Both the position numbers and the translations under genes were made by a program. 17,815 nt of DNA from Candidatus Kuenenbacteria bacterium GW2011_GWA2_42_15 (GTDB lineage Bacteria; Patescibacteriota; Patescibacteriia; UBA2196; GWA2-42-15): contig LCCW01000021.1 of the NCBI GenBank assembly GCA_000998185.1, forward strand, positions 1-17,815, read 5' to 3'. The notes under the pieces are model-generated. The model searched no databases. It worked only from the letters and a program-made list of their open reading frames with translations, and was not told the origin of the DNA. Below are positions 5,013 through 13,190 of this stretch, piece by piece. Position 1 is the first letter of the stretch, and the number at the start of each line of letters is the position of its first letter.

Positions 5013-6785
5013 ATGATTGAGCAAGCCAATGACAATGACATAACATATTTTGCCGAAACCAATTTTCGCAATGAGCGGAGAAGGTTTGGCATCAAGCGCG
5101 ATGATAGAAGGCGCCATTTTTATGTGGTGGGGAAAACCGGTATGGGCAAGACAGCCATGCTGTTCAATATGATCATTCAAGACATTCAGAGAGGCGAGGG
5201 AGTGGCAGTGGTGGATCCGCACGGAGAATTAGTGGAAGATTTGTTAGATTTTATTCCGCCCAAAAGGATAAATGATGTTATTTATTTGAACCCTTCGGAT
5301 TTGGAATATCCGATAGCTTTTAATATTTTGGAAAGCGTTGACGATGAATACAAACACTTGGTGAGCTCGGGGCTGATGGGCGTTTTCACTAAGATTTGGG
5401 CTAATATGTGGTCGGCTAGAATGGAATACATTTTAAATAATTGTATTTTGGCGTTATTGGATTCGCCGGGCAACACGCTACTTGGCATCAATAGACTTTT
5501 AGTTGATAAGGAGTACAGAAAAAAAATCGTGAGCAAAATTAAAGATCCGGTGGTAAAAGCTTTTTGGGTGGAGGAGTATGCCAACTATAACGAGCGATTC
5601 AGGACCGAGGCGATCGCGCCAATCCAAAATAAGGTGGGCCAGTTTTTGTCCAGCGCCGTGATCAGAAACATCGTTGGGCAATCAAAGTCCACGATTGACA
5701 TGAGAGAGATAATGGACAACCGGAAAATTTTGATTTTAAATTTATCAAAAGGCAGAATCGGCGAGGATAATTCGGCGCTTTTGGGCGCTATGATGATCAC
5801 CAAGATTCAATTAGCCGCGATGAGCCGCGTGGATATACCAGAGAGCGAGAGAAAAGATTTTTATTTATATGTTGATGAATTTCAAAATTTCGCCACGGAG
5901 TCATTCGCCGACATCCTGTCAGAGGCGCGTAAATATCGTTTAAATTTAATCATGGCTCATCAATACATAGCGCAACTGACCAGCGTTTCAGGCGGGGGCA
6001 GGGTCACAAAAGTAAAAGACGCGGTTTTTGGCAATGTTGGCACGATAGCTATGTTTAGAATCGGCGCGCCTGACGCGGAGGAATTGATCAAAGAGTTTGA
6101 ACCGTATTTTGTGGAAGAAGATTTGGTTAATTTGACAAAATATCATATTTATTTGAGACTAATGATTGACGGGGTGGCTTCCAAGCCATTTTCAGCAACA
6201 ACTTTACCGCCAACAAAAATTGAGAGTAAAGGAGCGAGAGAGAAGGTTGTCCAGGTGTCGCGTGAGAGGTATGCCAACCGCAAAAGCGAGGTGGAAGAAA
6301 AAATAATGCGTTGGTCAGGGCTTGAGGAGATGATGGAAACATCAGCCAAGGAAGCAAAACTAGAAGGCGACGAAGCGATTTATCGGGCCAATTATGTGAC
6401 CAAGCAGATGGCTGTTAAAGCCAAAGACGATGAGCATAGAGAGCAGGAAGGTGAAACTGGAAAAAAAGAAGCAACGGAGATAAGTTCAGAAAAAGCGGGT
6501 AAGACCACAGCCGTATGCGACAATTGCGGCAAAGCGGTGAACATCAAGTTCAAACCGGATAATAAGCGGAATGTTTTTTGCAAAGAATGTCTTAAAAAAT
6601 TTAAAAGTGGAGAAATCGACGCGGATAAACTGTTGAAGAGAAATCTAGCCCAAGAAGAGGTGAAAGACGATGGGGTAATTTATCCTCAAACTATAAAAAA
6701 TATCAGTCAGGCGGTTGGCAATGTGAGCAAAGACCGTGGAGACAACCAGAAGGTGGCGCCTGGCCAAGTGGTGACTTTAGAATAG
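5013..6785 (+). CDS. VirD4/HerA-like type IV secretion coupling ATPase with C-terminal zinc ribbon
   Basis: 590-residue P-loop ATPase of the FtsK/HerA/VirD4 superfamily. Walker A is GKTGMGKT (40-47), followed by VAVVDPHGELVEDLLDFIP (64-82), typical of VirD4/TraD-like coupling proteins. Walker B is YLYVDEF with D288-E289. The TraM-recognition-like segment (FADILSEARKYRLNLIMAHQ, 298-317) and a later sensor/arginine region follow (NVGTIAMFRIGAPDAEEL, 341-358). Residues about 410-480 are charged and helical. A CxxC...CxxC zinc ribbon (C502, C505, C523, C526) precedes a polar tail. No transmembrane segment is present, which fits a soluble ATPase docked to the membrane protein encoded upstream. Likely role is a hexameric pump for DNA or protein across the inner membrane. 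No relaxase, VirB4 or pilus gene is in the window, so the substrate is unknown. A weak AAGG lies 9 nt before ATG. Confidence 0.88.
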   Translation: MIEQANDNDITYFAETNFRNERRRFGIKRDDRRRHFYVVGKTGMGKTAMLFNMIIQDIQRGEGVAVVDPHGELVEDLLDFIPPKRINDVIYLNPSDLEYPIAFNILESVDDEYKHLVSSGLMGVFTKIWANMWSARMEYILNNCILALLDSPGNTLLGINRLLVDKEYRKKIVSKIKDPVVKAFWVEEYANYNERFRTEAIAPIQNKVGQFLSSAVIRNIVGQSKSTIDMREIMDNRKILILNLSKGRIGEDNSALLGAMMITKIQLAAMSRVDIPESERKDFYLYVDEFQNFATESFADILSEARKYRLNLIMAHQYIAQLTSVSGGGRVTKVKDAVFGNVGTIAMFRIGAPDAEELIKEFEPYFVEEDLVNLTKYHIYLRLMIDGVASKPFSATTLPPTKIESKGAREKVVQVSRERYANRKSEVEEKIMRWSGLEEMMETSAKEAKLEGDEAIYRANYVTKQMAVKAKDDEHREQEGETGKKEATEISSEKAGKTTAVCDNCGKAVNIKFKPDNKRNVFCKECLKKFKSGEIDADKLLKRNLAQEEVKDDGVIYPQTIKNISQAVGNVSKDRGDNQKVAPGQVVTLE

Positions 6786-6807
6786 TTTTGTAGTCATCTC
6801 AACCAAT

Positions 6808-7617
6808 ATGTGGGAAGCAATTGTTCTTGGAATAATACAAGGGATAACGGAATTTTTGCCCATTTCTTCAAGTGGGCATTTAATATTGATCCCAAAAATT
6901 TTTCATTGGAGCGACCCTGGTTTGGCCTTTGACGCGATTTTACATCTAGCAACCGCGGCAGCGATTATAATTGTTTTCAGCAAAGAGATAAGCTTGTTTT
7001 TCGGCGGTTGGCAGCGTGGTAATAATTTTTTTAACGCGCGCGCGAGTTGGAAATTTTTAGGTTTGATTGTTTTGGCATCCGTGCCGGCGGCTGTTTCGGG
7101 AATACTTTTTGAAGTCGAGGTTGAGAGCACATTAAGGTCAACCTTGGTGGTTGCCCTAGCGTTGATAGGCGGGGCAATCTTTTTGTTTTGGGCCGACAGA
7201 TATATTGAAAAAGCGGCAAAGAAAACAGCCGCGTTAAAAGAGATCAGGTGGCAGCAAGCGCTCGTTGTTGGTTTATGCCAGGCGGTCGCTTTGATCCCCG
7301 GGACATCAAGGTCAGCGGCCACTATTACCGGAGGAATGTTTTTAAAGATGAACAGAAAAACAGCAGTGAAATTTTCTTTTTTGGTCGGTTTGCCGGCAGT
7401 TGCCGGCGCGGGTTTTTTTGAGTTGATAAAATTGGCGAGACTGGGAACTTTGAGCCAAGACGGAGCCATTTTAAGCCTTGGTTTTTTGAGCGCATTCGTT
7501 GCCGGGATACTGTCTTTAAGACTGCTTTTGTGGTTGGCTGACCGGACAAATTTCAATATCTTCGTTATCTACAGAATTGCGCTCGGAATCGTTTTGCTTT
7601 TATTTTTAAAGAGCTAA
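6808..7617 (+). CDS. uppP: Undecaprenyl-diphosphate phosphatase (UppP/BacA)
   Basis: Integral membrane enzyme that dephosphorylates undecaprenyl diphosphate so the lipid carrier can be reused for peptidoglycan and surface glycan synthesis; overproduction gives bacitracin resistance in other bacteria. 269 residues, the normal family length (about 265-275). The first signature is QGITEFLPISSSGHL (11-25), carrying the (E/Q)xxxE motif Q11-E15. The second is PGTSRSAAT (164-172). Several hydrophobic helices follow each (for example 43-57, 84-100, 111-129, 188-206, 222-246). The start lies 22 nt after the ATPase stop and the gene is followed after 12 nt by the glycosyltransferase, so the three are probably one operon. 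No Shine-Dalgarno sequence. The identification is secure. Confidence 0.95.
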   Translation: MWEAIVLGIIQGITEFLPISSSGHLILIPKIFHWSDPGLAFDAILHLATAAAIIIVFSKEISLFFGGWQRGNNFFNARASWKFLGLIVLASVPAAVSGILFEVEVESTLRSTLVVALALIGGAIFLFWADRYIEKAAKKTAALKEIRWQQALVVGLCQAVALIPGTSRSAATITGGMFLKMNRKTAVKFSFLVGLPAVAGAGFFELIKLARLGTLSQDGAILSLGFLSAFVAGILSLRLLLWLADRTNFNIFVIYRIALGIVLLLFLKS

Positions 7618-7629
7618 TAAAACAGATTA

Positions 7630-9117
7630 ATGAACTACCGGACCAAATACAGAATATTGGAGATAATTCCGGCCAGCTTGGTTTGGGCGATTTTTTTGTT
7701 AGTGATAATTTTGTCTTTTGTCAGCCCGATTACCGCCATTTACATCATTATCGTTTTTGATCTTTTGTGGCTGGTCAGAATCAGTTACTATGTTTTATAT
7801 TTAATTTATTCATGGTTTCTTTACCGACGGGCAGTCGGGATTGACTGGTCGCAGAAGCTAAAAGAAAAAGAAAATTATGACCGTTTGTACCACCTGGTGC
7901 TGCTGCCCACTTATCGCGAGCCGAAAGAGGTAATTTATGCCGCGACGGAAGCTTTGGCCAAGGCAGATTATGATAAAAAGAAAATAATAATTGTCTGGAC
8001 AAGAGAGGAGCGGGGCGAAGTGGAAGAATATAAAAAATGGGCGGCCGAGTTGCGAAAAAAATACCAAGACATTTTTTATAAATTAGAATTTTATATTCAT
8101 CCGGTGCCGCCGTTGACTGAAATGCCGGGCAAAGGCTCCAATGCCAAATGGGCGGCCAAGAAAGCGCGAGCGGAGATACTTGATCCGGCCGGTATCGCTT
8201 ATAGTCATGTGATTTTGTCTCTTTTTGACAGCGACACCGTGCCGCATGAAAGGTTTTTAGCTTGTTTGGCGCATACTTATTTGAGTCAAAAAAACCCAGT
8301 GCAAACGGCTTATCAGCCCATAGCTTTTTATTTTAATAACATCTGGGATGCGCCGTCCTTCAGCCGGGTGGTTTCCAACTCCACTACTTTTTGGTTGATG
8401 GCGGAAATGGGCAGGCCGGAAAGATTGGCCACCTGTTTTTCTCATAGTATGAGTTTTGAAGCTCTACAGGCGGTTGATTTTTGGGATACCGCTTCAATTG
8501 TTGAAGACTCCAGAATATTTTTACAGTGTTTTTATTATTATGGCGGCGACTACAAAACAGTGCCAATTTATGTGCCGGTGTATATGGATACGGTGTTGGG
8601 CGAAAGCATTTGGGAGACTATTAGATACCAATACAAGCAGATGCGTCGCTGGGCTTATGCGGTAGAACACATTCCTTATCAAATAGTGAGTTGGTTTAAA
8701 CACCCAGAGATCAGTCGCTGGAAGAAACTTCGTTTTTTGTTTATGTGGGTTGAGGGCGGGTTCTCTTGGGCAACGGCGCCAATTATTATTACCATTATGG
8801 GTTGGTTACCTCTTAGGATAGCCGCTTGGCGCGGGCTGGAGAATGTTTTAGTGCAGCAGTCGCCTTTGGCTTTGGGCAGGATTATGACTTTTTCAATGGC
8901 GGGAATTATTATCGGAGGGTTTTTGGCGACCATTATGATGCCCAAGATGCCCAAACAAAAAAAAGACGCTTGGCGCTGGATTTTTGTGGTACTGCAATGG
9001 GTTTTAGTGCCCGTGACCATGGTTGTTTTCGGTTCAATACCGGCGATTGAGGCCCAGACCAGATTGGCCTTGGCAAAATATCTGGGATTTGATGTGACCA
9101 AAAAGGTGAGAAGGTAG
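7630..9117 (+). CDS. Membrane glycosyltransferase, GT2 family (cellulose-synthase-like topology)
   Basis: 495 residues. Two N-terminal membrane helices (about 13-63) precede a GT-A type cytosolic domain and at least three C-terminal helices (about 375-395, 417-436, 449-470). The glycosyltransferase signatures are in order: LLPTYREPKEVIYAATEAL (91-109), the metal-binding DSD at 200-202 (SLFDSDTVPHERF), the catalytic-acid region VEDSRIFLQ (E292-D293) and QMRRW (337-341, QxxRW). This combination defines processive or polyprenyl-linked GT2 enzymes, but sugar and acceptor cannot be read from sequence. Coupling with uppP 12 nt upstream suggests envelope glycan synthesis. It is the last gene of the plus-strand group, followed by a bidirectional terminator. 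No Shine-Dalgarno sequence at the ATG. Confidence 0.88.
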   Translation: MNYRTKYRILEIIPASLVWAIFLLVIILSFVSPITAIYIIIVFDLLWLVRISYYVLYLIYSWFLYRRAVGIDWSQKLKEKENYDRLYHLVLLPTYREPKEVIYAATEALAKADYDKKKIIIVWTREERGEVEEYKKWAAELRKKYQDIFYKLEFYIHPVPPLTEMPGKGSNAKWAAKKARAEILDPAGIAYSHVILSLFDSDTVPHERFLACLAHTYLSQKNPVQTAYQPIAFYFNNIWDAPSFSRVVSNSTTFWLMAEMGRPERLATCFSHSMSFEALQAVDFWDTASIVEDSRIFLQCFYYYGGDYKTVPIYVPVYMDTVLGESIWETIRYQYKQMRRWAYAVEHIPYQIVSWFKHPEISRWKKLRFLFMWVEGGFSWATAPIIITIMGWLPLRIAAWRGLENVLVQQSPLALGRIMTFSMAGIIIGGFLATIMMPKMPKQKKDAWRWIFVVLQWVLVPVTMVVFGSIPAIEAQTRLALAKYLGFDVTKKVRR

Positions 9118-9150
9118 GCGGGTAGGGTTGTAGGAAAGTAGGATAAATAA
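9118..9150 (+). repeat. GTAGG simple repeat
   Basis: Immediately after, and partly overlapping, the glycosyltransferase stop codon there are about five spaced copies of GTAGG/GGTAGG between 9112 and 9142. It is another low-complexity spacer, different in composition from those at 4739 and 13209. No function is visible. Confidence 0.5.
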
Positions 9151-9154
9151 AAAT

Positions 9155-9174
9155 AAGCGGTTTAGCCGCTTTTT
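9155..9174. terminator. Bidirectional terminator between glycosyltransferase and fmt
   Basis: AAGCGG (9155-9160), loop TTTAG, CCGCTT (9166-9171), then a T-run to 9174. On the opposite strand the hairpin is followed by ATTTTTATTT. It lies between the converging ends of the genes at 9117 (plus) and 9212 (minus), so it can serve both. Confidence 0.85.
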
Positions 9175-9211
9175 AAAATTTCTAATTTCTCAAACGAAAG
9201 TTTTGGAAATA

Positions 9212-10135
9212 TTATTTCAAATAGCCGTTGATGAAGCTTCGCGCGTCCATAGGTTTTTTGCCGGGTGGCTGGAGCAAATTTATTTTCAGGCAGGTGCCAT
9301 TGGCACACTGGAGAAAAAGGTTTTGGTTTTGAACAAACAAGGTCAGAGGCGCATTGGTCTGGCTGGTTAAATCAGTTCGTTCTGTATTGAGAAGCTTCAA
9401 ACCGTTGGTGAGAAAAATTCCGGGCCAGGGAGTGTAGGCACGCCACATATTATAGGTTTCTTCGGCGGTTTTATTTACAGGGATAAGGCCGTCTTTTTTA
9501 TTGATCAAGGCGGTATAGGTGGCGCGTGAGTCATCCTGGGAGACGGGCGTAATTTTGCCTTGAATAAAATCGGGCAGTATTTTTTGGAGCAGCGCGGCAC
9601 TGAGTCCAGCCATGCGCAGACGAAGGGTGGCATGATTATCGTCTGGGTTGATACTGACAATTTGTTGAGCGATGATCGGGCCTTGGTCAAGCAGTGGCAT
9701 GAGCTCAATGATGCTGATACCGGTTTCCCGGTCGCCGTTTAAAAGCGCGGTTTGCATGGGGCTGGCTCCGCGGTATTTGGGCAGGAGCGAGATGTGTATG
9801 TTCAGCGGTTTGTATTTGGGAAGATTCAAAATCGCGGTTGGGATAATTTGGCCGTAGTCAGCCACGATGAAAATGTCGGCGTTGATTTTTTTTAGCTGAT
9901 GAATAAAATTTTGATCCAGTTTTTCGGGTTGCAATACCGGCAGATGGTGTTTAACGGCCAGCAGTTTGACCGGCGGGGGAGTGATAACATGTTTTCTGCC
10001 GATTGGTTCATCGGGTCTCGTGACAACACTGGCTACGGATGACTTGAATTCAGTTGAGTCCAGTAACGCGGAGAGTATTGTGGCCGCGAAGTCGGAGGTG
10101 CCGAAGAAAACAAGACTAGGGTTGTTGTTTGACAT
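9212..10135 (-). CDS. fmt: Methionyl-tRNA formyltransferase
   Basis: Formylates Met-tRNA(fMet) using 10-formyl-tetrahydrofolate, marking it for initiation. 307 residues from the ATG at 10135, within the family range (about 305-320). The start is SLVFFGTSDFAATILSALL, the usual Fmt opening. The catalytic core contains LNIHISLLPKYRGASPMQTA with N112 and H114, then GDRETGISIIELMPLLDQGP with D150, giving the N/H/D triad. The C-terminal tRNA-contacting domain follows from about residue 205 (KITPVSQDDSRATYTALINK, WRAYTPWPGIF). An in-frame start at 10171 would add MFACLIIKFIKS, which has no family support. Last gene of the priA-def-NUDIX-fmt group but separated from the NUDIX gene by 202 nt, so it may have its own promoter. 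Confidence 0.95.
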   Translation of the reverse strand: MSNNNPSLVFFGTSDFAATILSALLDSTEFKSSVASVVTRPDEPIGRKHVITPPPVKLLAVKHHLPVLQPEKLDQNFIHQLKKINADIFIVADYGQIIPTAILNLPKYKPLNIHISLLPKYRGASPMQTALLNGDRETGISIIELMPLLDQGPIIAQQIVSINPDDNHATLRLRMAGLSAALLQKILPDFIQGKITPVSQDDSRATYTALINKKDGLIPVNKTAEETYNMWRAYTPWPGIFLTNGLKLLNTERTDLTSQTNAPLTLFVQNQNLFLQCANGTCLKINLLQPPGKKPMDARSFINGYLK

Positions 10136-10337
10136 TGACTTTATGAACTTGATAATTAAACAGGCAAACAATTGTCGGTAGTATCGCGATTAAGCTTGCG
10201 GAACAAAGTGGAGCGAATTTGGGTGAAGAAATTTTTTTGCTCCTTTTTATATTTTAGAAGAAAAATTCCTAAACTGGACATTCTTCGTTATCGGATGTAA
10301 AAAAAATTTTTTTAATTTTTTTCAATATTATTTTGGG
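10136..10337 (-). other. Intergenic region between NUDIX gene and fmt
   Basis: 202 nt with no reading frame. It contains homopolymer-rich A/T tracts at 10297-10321 (A8T7-like, possibly a weak terminator for the NUDIX gene) and 10231-10250. On the minus strand AAAAAGGAGC (10257-10240 region) looks like a Shine-Dalgarno sequence but has no start codon behind it. No convincing -35/-10 pair for fmt was found. Confidence 0.5.
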
Positions 10338-10832
10338 CTATTTTTTATTTTGAACAGTGTGGTGAATTAAATCCAAGGGGTATCGCTTGCCGTCAAAATA
10401 ATCCCTAACCAACCGTTTAATATCCATATCTCGCAGTGTTGAATTATCCATTCTATAAATTTCTTCTGGCGTAAACCACTTAAGATCAGCGATGTCATCG
10501 TGAAATTTTTTTTGCTCGTCCGTATTAATATCTCCTACAAAAATTATTTTAATGGCATGCGGCGTTCCATTGAGCTGTTCTTCTATATCTTTACGAACAA
10601 GGGAATAGATTCGCAAAATCGCTGTTGGGGTAAAAGTGAAGCCTGTTTCTTCTTCAACCTCTCTTTTTGCTCCTACTATCGGATTCTCTCCAACATCAAG
10701 CCAACCCGCGGGCTGATTCCATTTACCCTGGTCTGGTTTATCCTTGGCTTGTTCTTGAACTAAAGCGATTTTGCCATCCTTTTCTATTAAAGCTCCGACG
10801 ACGCAGAATGTTTGTGAAAAAATGCGTGGCAT
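10338..10832 (-). CDS. NUDIX hydrolase (NudJ-like)
   Basis: 164-residue pyrophosphohydrolase. The NUDIX box is complete at residues 43-65: G43-x5-E49-x7-REVEEETGF, with the metal-binding glutamates E58, E61 and E62 in place. The preceding GKWNQPAGWLDVGE resembles NudJ-type enzymes (WNQPAGHLE), which cleave nucleoside and thiamine-pyrimidine diphosphates. Substrate specificity cannot be read reliably, so no symbol is given. The start VVGALIEKDGKIALVQEQ is the usual first strand of the fold. It lies 57 nt after def and 202 nt before fmt on the same strand, within a cluster that in most bacteria has def and fmt adjacent. Its ATG is preceded by TTTTTAACATCAACTAT, without a Shine-Dalgarno sequence. 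Confidence 0.92.
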   Translation of the reverse strand: MPRIFSQTFCVVGALIEKDGKIALVQEQAKDKPDQGKWNQPAGWLDVGENPIVGAKREVEEETGFTFTPTAILRIYSLVRKDIEEQLNGTPHAIKIIFVGDINTDEQKKFHDDIADLKWFTPEEIYRMDNSTLRDMDIKRLVRDYFDGKRYPLDLIHHTVQNKK

Positions 10833-10889
10833 ATAGTTGATGTTAAAAAATAAAAAATATTTTTATGTTAGATGGCTAGCGCAATTCGT

Positions 10890-11345
10890 TCACTTTACAA
10901 TTTTATCAATAAAAAGAATACCGTCCAGATGATCTATCTCGTGCTGGATGATCCTGGCTATAATATGACGGACGGCGAGCCGACGCGGCTTGCCAGCCTC
11001 GTCAAAAAATTCCGCCTTTATTTTTTTATGCCTTCTGACTTTGCCGTAAATTTTCGGCACGGAAAGGCAACCTTCCTCGGCTATTTCATGGCGCCATGAT
11101 TTTTTGGTGATTTTCGGATTAATCATTATTTTTGTTTCACCCTCAAAATCAACGGTGATAATTCTTACGGCCTGGCCGGCTTGAGGCGCGGCCAGACCAA
11201 TGCCGTTAGCGCTGGCCATGGTCTCCTTGAGATCTTTGAGAAAATTTTGCCAAAACTGATCTGCCAAGAGCGACAAATCAAAGTTTTTTGACTTCTGACG
11301 CAGGAATTCTTCGTTTTTTGGGATGGTTAAGACCTGGAGGATCAT
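10890..11345 (-). CDS. def: Peptide deformylase
   Basis: Removes the N-formyl group from nascent proteins, reversing the mark made by Fmt. 151 residues, slightly short for the family (about 150-190). All three deformylase motifs are intact: GIGLAAPQ (48-55), EGCLSVP (91-97) and QHEIDHLDG (134-142). The metal ligands are therefore C93, H135 and H139, with catalytic E136. The protein starts MILQVLTIPKNEEFLRQKSK, the usual beginning with the first strand and the helix that follows. It lies 15 nt downstream of priA on the same strand, so it is almost certainly co-transcribed with it. No Shine-Dalgarno sequence; the leader is AAAATTATTAT. Confidence 0.96.
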   Translation of the reverse strand: MILQVLTIPKNEEFLRQKSKNFDLSLLADQFWQNFLKDLKETMASANGIGLAAPQAGQAVRIITVDFEGETKIMINPKITKKSWRHEIAEEGCLSVPKIYGKVRRHKKIKAEFFDEAGKPRRLAVRHIIARIIQHEIDHLDGILFIDKIVK

Positions 11346-11360
11346 ATAATAATTTTCTAG

Positions 11361-13184
11361 CTAATCAAGCAAGGTATGGGGGTGAACATCAATAATGGCT
11401 TCGGACGGAATCAATTTTAGGAGTGGTTGTAAATCAGCGATATTTTTTAGTTTCAGGATGATGTTAAATTTGTATCGCCCGCGTATCTTGCGGCGCATGA
11501 TTGGCATGGGACCGCTGAAAAGGATGTTTTTATTCAAAGTAGAGATTTTTTGGACAATTTTTTGGGCGTTATTTTTGGCCCGACCTTCTTTCTGATCCAG
11601 CATACTGATTTTTATCAGATTAGTGAAAGGCGGGTAATCAAATTTTTTTCTAAAGTCCAACTCGGATTTGTAAAATTTATCTGGTTTATTATTCGCAATG
11701 GCTTGCATGATGGTGGAATTCGGACTAAAGGTTTGAAGAATTATTTTAGCATTTTTATTGGCGCGGGTCAATAAATAAATAAGGGTTTGGTAAGCCCGTT
11801 CGTTGGTCATAAACTCGGCATGCTGCCAAAGCTGATCGGCGTTAATAATACCCAAAAGGCCAATGCGGTCCCAGTTTATTTTGTCTATGGCAAATTCGGT
11901 GCCGACAATGATTTGGGGAGCGTCTGGGTTTCCAGGCTCGCGGCGGCCATTTTTGACCAGCATAGAAACAGAGGAGAATGGAAATATCTTTTGGAGATTG
12001 TTGGCGATTTTTTCCACGCCAAGACCCGTGGACTTTAATTTTGGCCCGCCGCAGATCGGGCAAAAAGGCGGCAGATCTTCTGCGTGTTTACAATAATAGC
12101 AAATGAGTTTATTTTTTTTTTCTTTAATCAAAGGCAGTTGGCACGATGGACACTTGAACACATAACCGCAATCGGCGCAGCTGTTGTTTGACGCTTCGCC
12201 TTTTTTATTGATAAAAATAAAAGAATCCTGACGCGAGTCCGTTGTTTTTTTAAGGCCGCCAAGCAAGGGATCGGAGATAAAGGTGTAGTTTTTATTTTGA
12301 AGTTCATTTTCCAAATTAACGGCAGTAATTTCAAGCCGGTTTGTTTTTTTTCTCGGGCGGAATTCGTAATAACTATTGACCGAGGGCGCTGGAGAAGAAA
12401 AAATCAGGGGCACTTTACAGAGACGATTGATCGCTTCGCAAATTTTTTTCACCTCATAGCGGGGAGTGAGATCGTATTGTTTGTGATCTCTTGAATGCTC
12501 GTTATCAATAATAATCAGACCCAAGTTAACGAAGGGGAAAAAGCAGGCTGAACGGGTGCCGATGAATATTTTTTTCTCGTTGTTAATCGCCGTTTGCCAG
12601 GCGGCGACATATTCGGCACGGGGTAATTTGCCGTGAAGAGGGATGAAAGTTTCGGGGTTGATTTTCAGGTCATGGGCCAATTGGTAAATATCGGTGATTT
12701 TGGGCGCGATAATCAAGATCTGTTTTTTATCCAGCAGCCGATTGACCAGTTTTTGATAGCGCATAAGACGCTCTTTTCGGCTGTTCCACCAGAAGTATTG
12801 AGTCGGCGCTTGGCCAATGAGCGCGGTTTTTGGCAGGATGGCAGGCAGGTTATTCCATTCCGATTTTATAATTTTTGGCAGACTATGATGGACGAAGAGC
12901 GAAGCGGAAACCGCGTAATATTTGGCCAGGTCAAGGAACAATGAAAGTTGCTGGGGAGTAAAAACAATTTTTTCGCTGATTAATTCCCGGATGTGTTTTA
13001 GCCGGTACGGAGCAAGCGTTTTTTTACCCAAAGAAGCGACCAGCCCCGGGACAAATGAACTACGGAGCGGAACAGAAACCAGTTGGCCAACTCTAATTTT
13101 ATTCTGCGTGTCTTTTGGCACGAGATAGCTAAGGGATTGGAGCTGGCGAGGCAGTTTTTTGGTGGGGATTATTTCAGCAATCAT
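11361..13184 (-). CDS. priA: PriA-like primosomal protein N' lacking the helicase ATP-binding motifs
   Basis: 607 residues from the ATG at 13184; typical PriA is about 720-830. The N-terminal DNA-binding domain is present (MIAEIIPTKKLPRQLQSLSY, VGQLVSVPLRSSFVPGLV). The Walker A segment, normally GVTGSGKTEVY, is replaced by IGQAPTQYFWWNSRKERL (123-140), with no P-loop. Motif II reads IIDNEHSRDHKQYD (225-238) in place of DEEH. GTRSACFFPF (209-218) is retained. The zinc-binding module is complete: C336, C339, C345, C348, C362, C365, C375, C378. The later segment IIVGTEFAIDKINWDRIGLL and INADQLWQHAEF (425-458) keeps PriA character, but the arginine-finger motif GRAGR is LLTRANK (471-477). It is likely a replication-restart scaffold without unwinding activity, as reported for actinobacterial PriA. 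The frame extends 8 codons upstream, but the -10 box overlaps that part. Confidence 0.88.
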   Translation of the reverse strand: MIAEIIPTKKLPRQLQSLSYLVPKDTQNKIRVGQLVSVPLRSSFVPGLVASLGKKTLAPYRLKHIRELISEKIVFTPQQLSLFLDLAKYYAVSASLFVHHSLPKIIKSEWNNLPAILPKTALIGQAPTQYFWWNSRKERLMRYQKLVNRLLDKKQILIIAPKITDIYQLAHDLKINPETFIPLHGKLPRAEYVAAWQTAINNEKKIFIGTRSACFFPFVNLGLIIIDNEHSRDHKQYDLTPRYEVKKICEAINRLCKVPLIFSSPAPSVNSYYEFRPRKKTNRLEITAVNLENELQNKNYTFISDPLLGGLKKTTDSRQDSFIFINKKGEASNNSCADCGYVFKCPSCQLPLIKEKKNKLICYYCKHAEDLPPFCPICGGPKLKSTGLGVEKIANNLQKIFPFSSVSMLVKNGRREPGNPDAPQIIVGTEFAIDKINWDRIGLLGIINADQLWQHAEFMTNERAYQTLIYLLTRANKNAKIILQTFSPNSTIMQAIANNKPDKFYKSELDFRKKFDYPPFTNLIKISMLDQKEGRAKNNAQKIVQKISTLNKNILFSGPMPIMRRKIRGRYKFNIILKLKNIADLQPLLKLIPSEAIIDVHPHTLLD

Positions 13185-13190
13185 GTTTGT

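Noticed and set aside
6903..7556. 217-codon minus-strand frame opposite uppP
   Set aside because: It is the complement of clear UppP signatures; its own translation shows no family motif.
8679..9101. 140-codon minus-strand frame opposite the GT2 gene
   Set aside because: It lies entirely within the C-terminal membrane region of the glycosyltransferase and shows no recognisable motif.
9112..9142. G-quadruplex from GTAGG repeats
   Set aside because: Most G-runs are only two long and unevenly spaced; a stable quadruplex cannot be argued from this.
10136..10171. Upstream start for fmt adding MFACLIIKFIKS
   Set aside because: The Fmt family begins close to VFFGTSDFA; the extra hydrophobic head has no counterpart.
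10136..10260. Promoter for fmt on the minus strand
   Set aside because: Candidates such as TTGTTC with GATACT have a 15-nt spacer and poor matches; nothing convincing was found.
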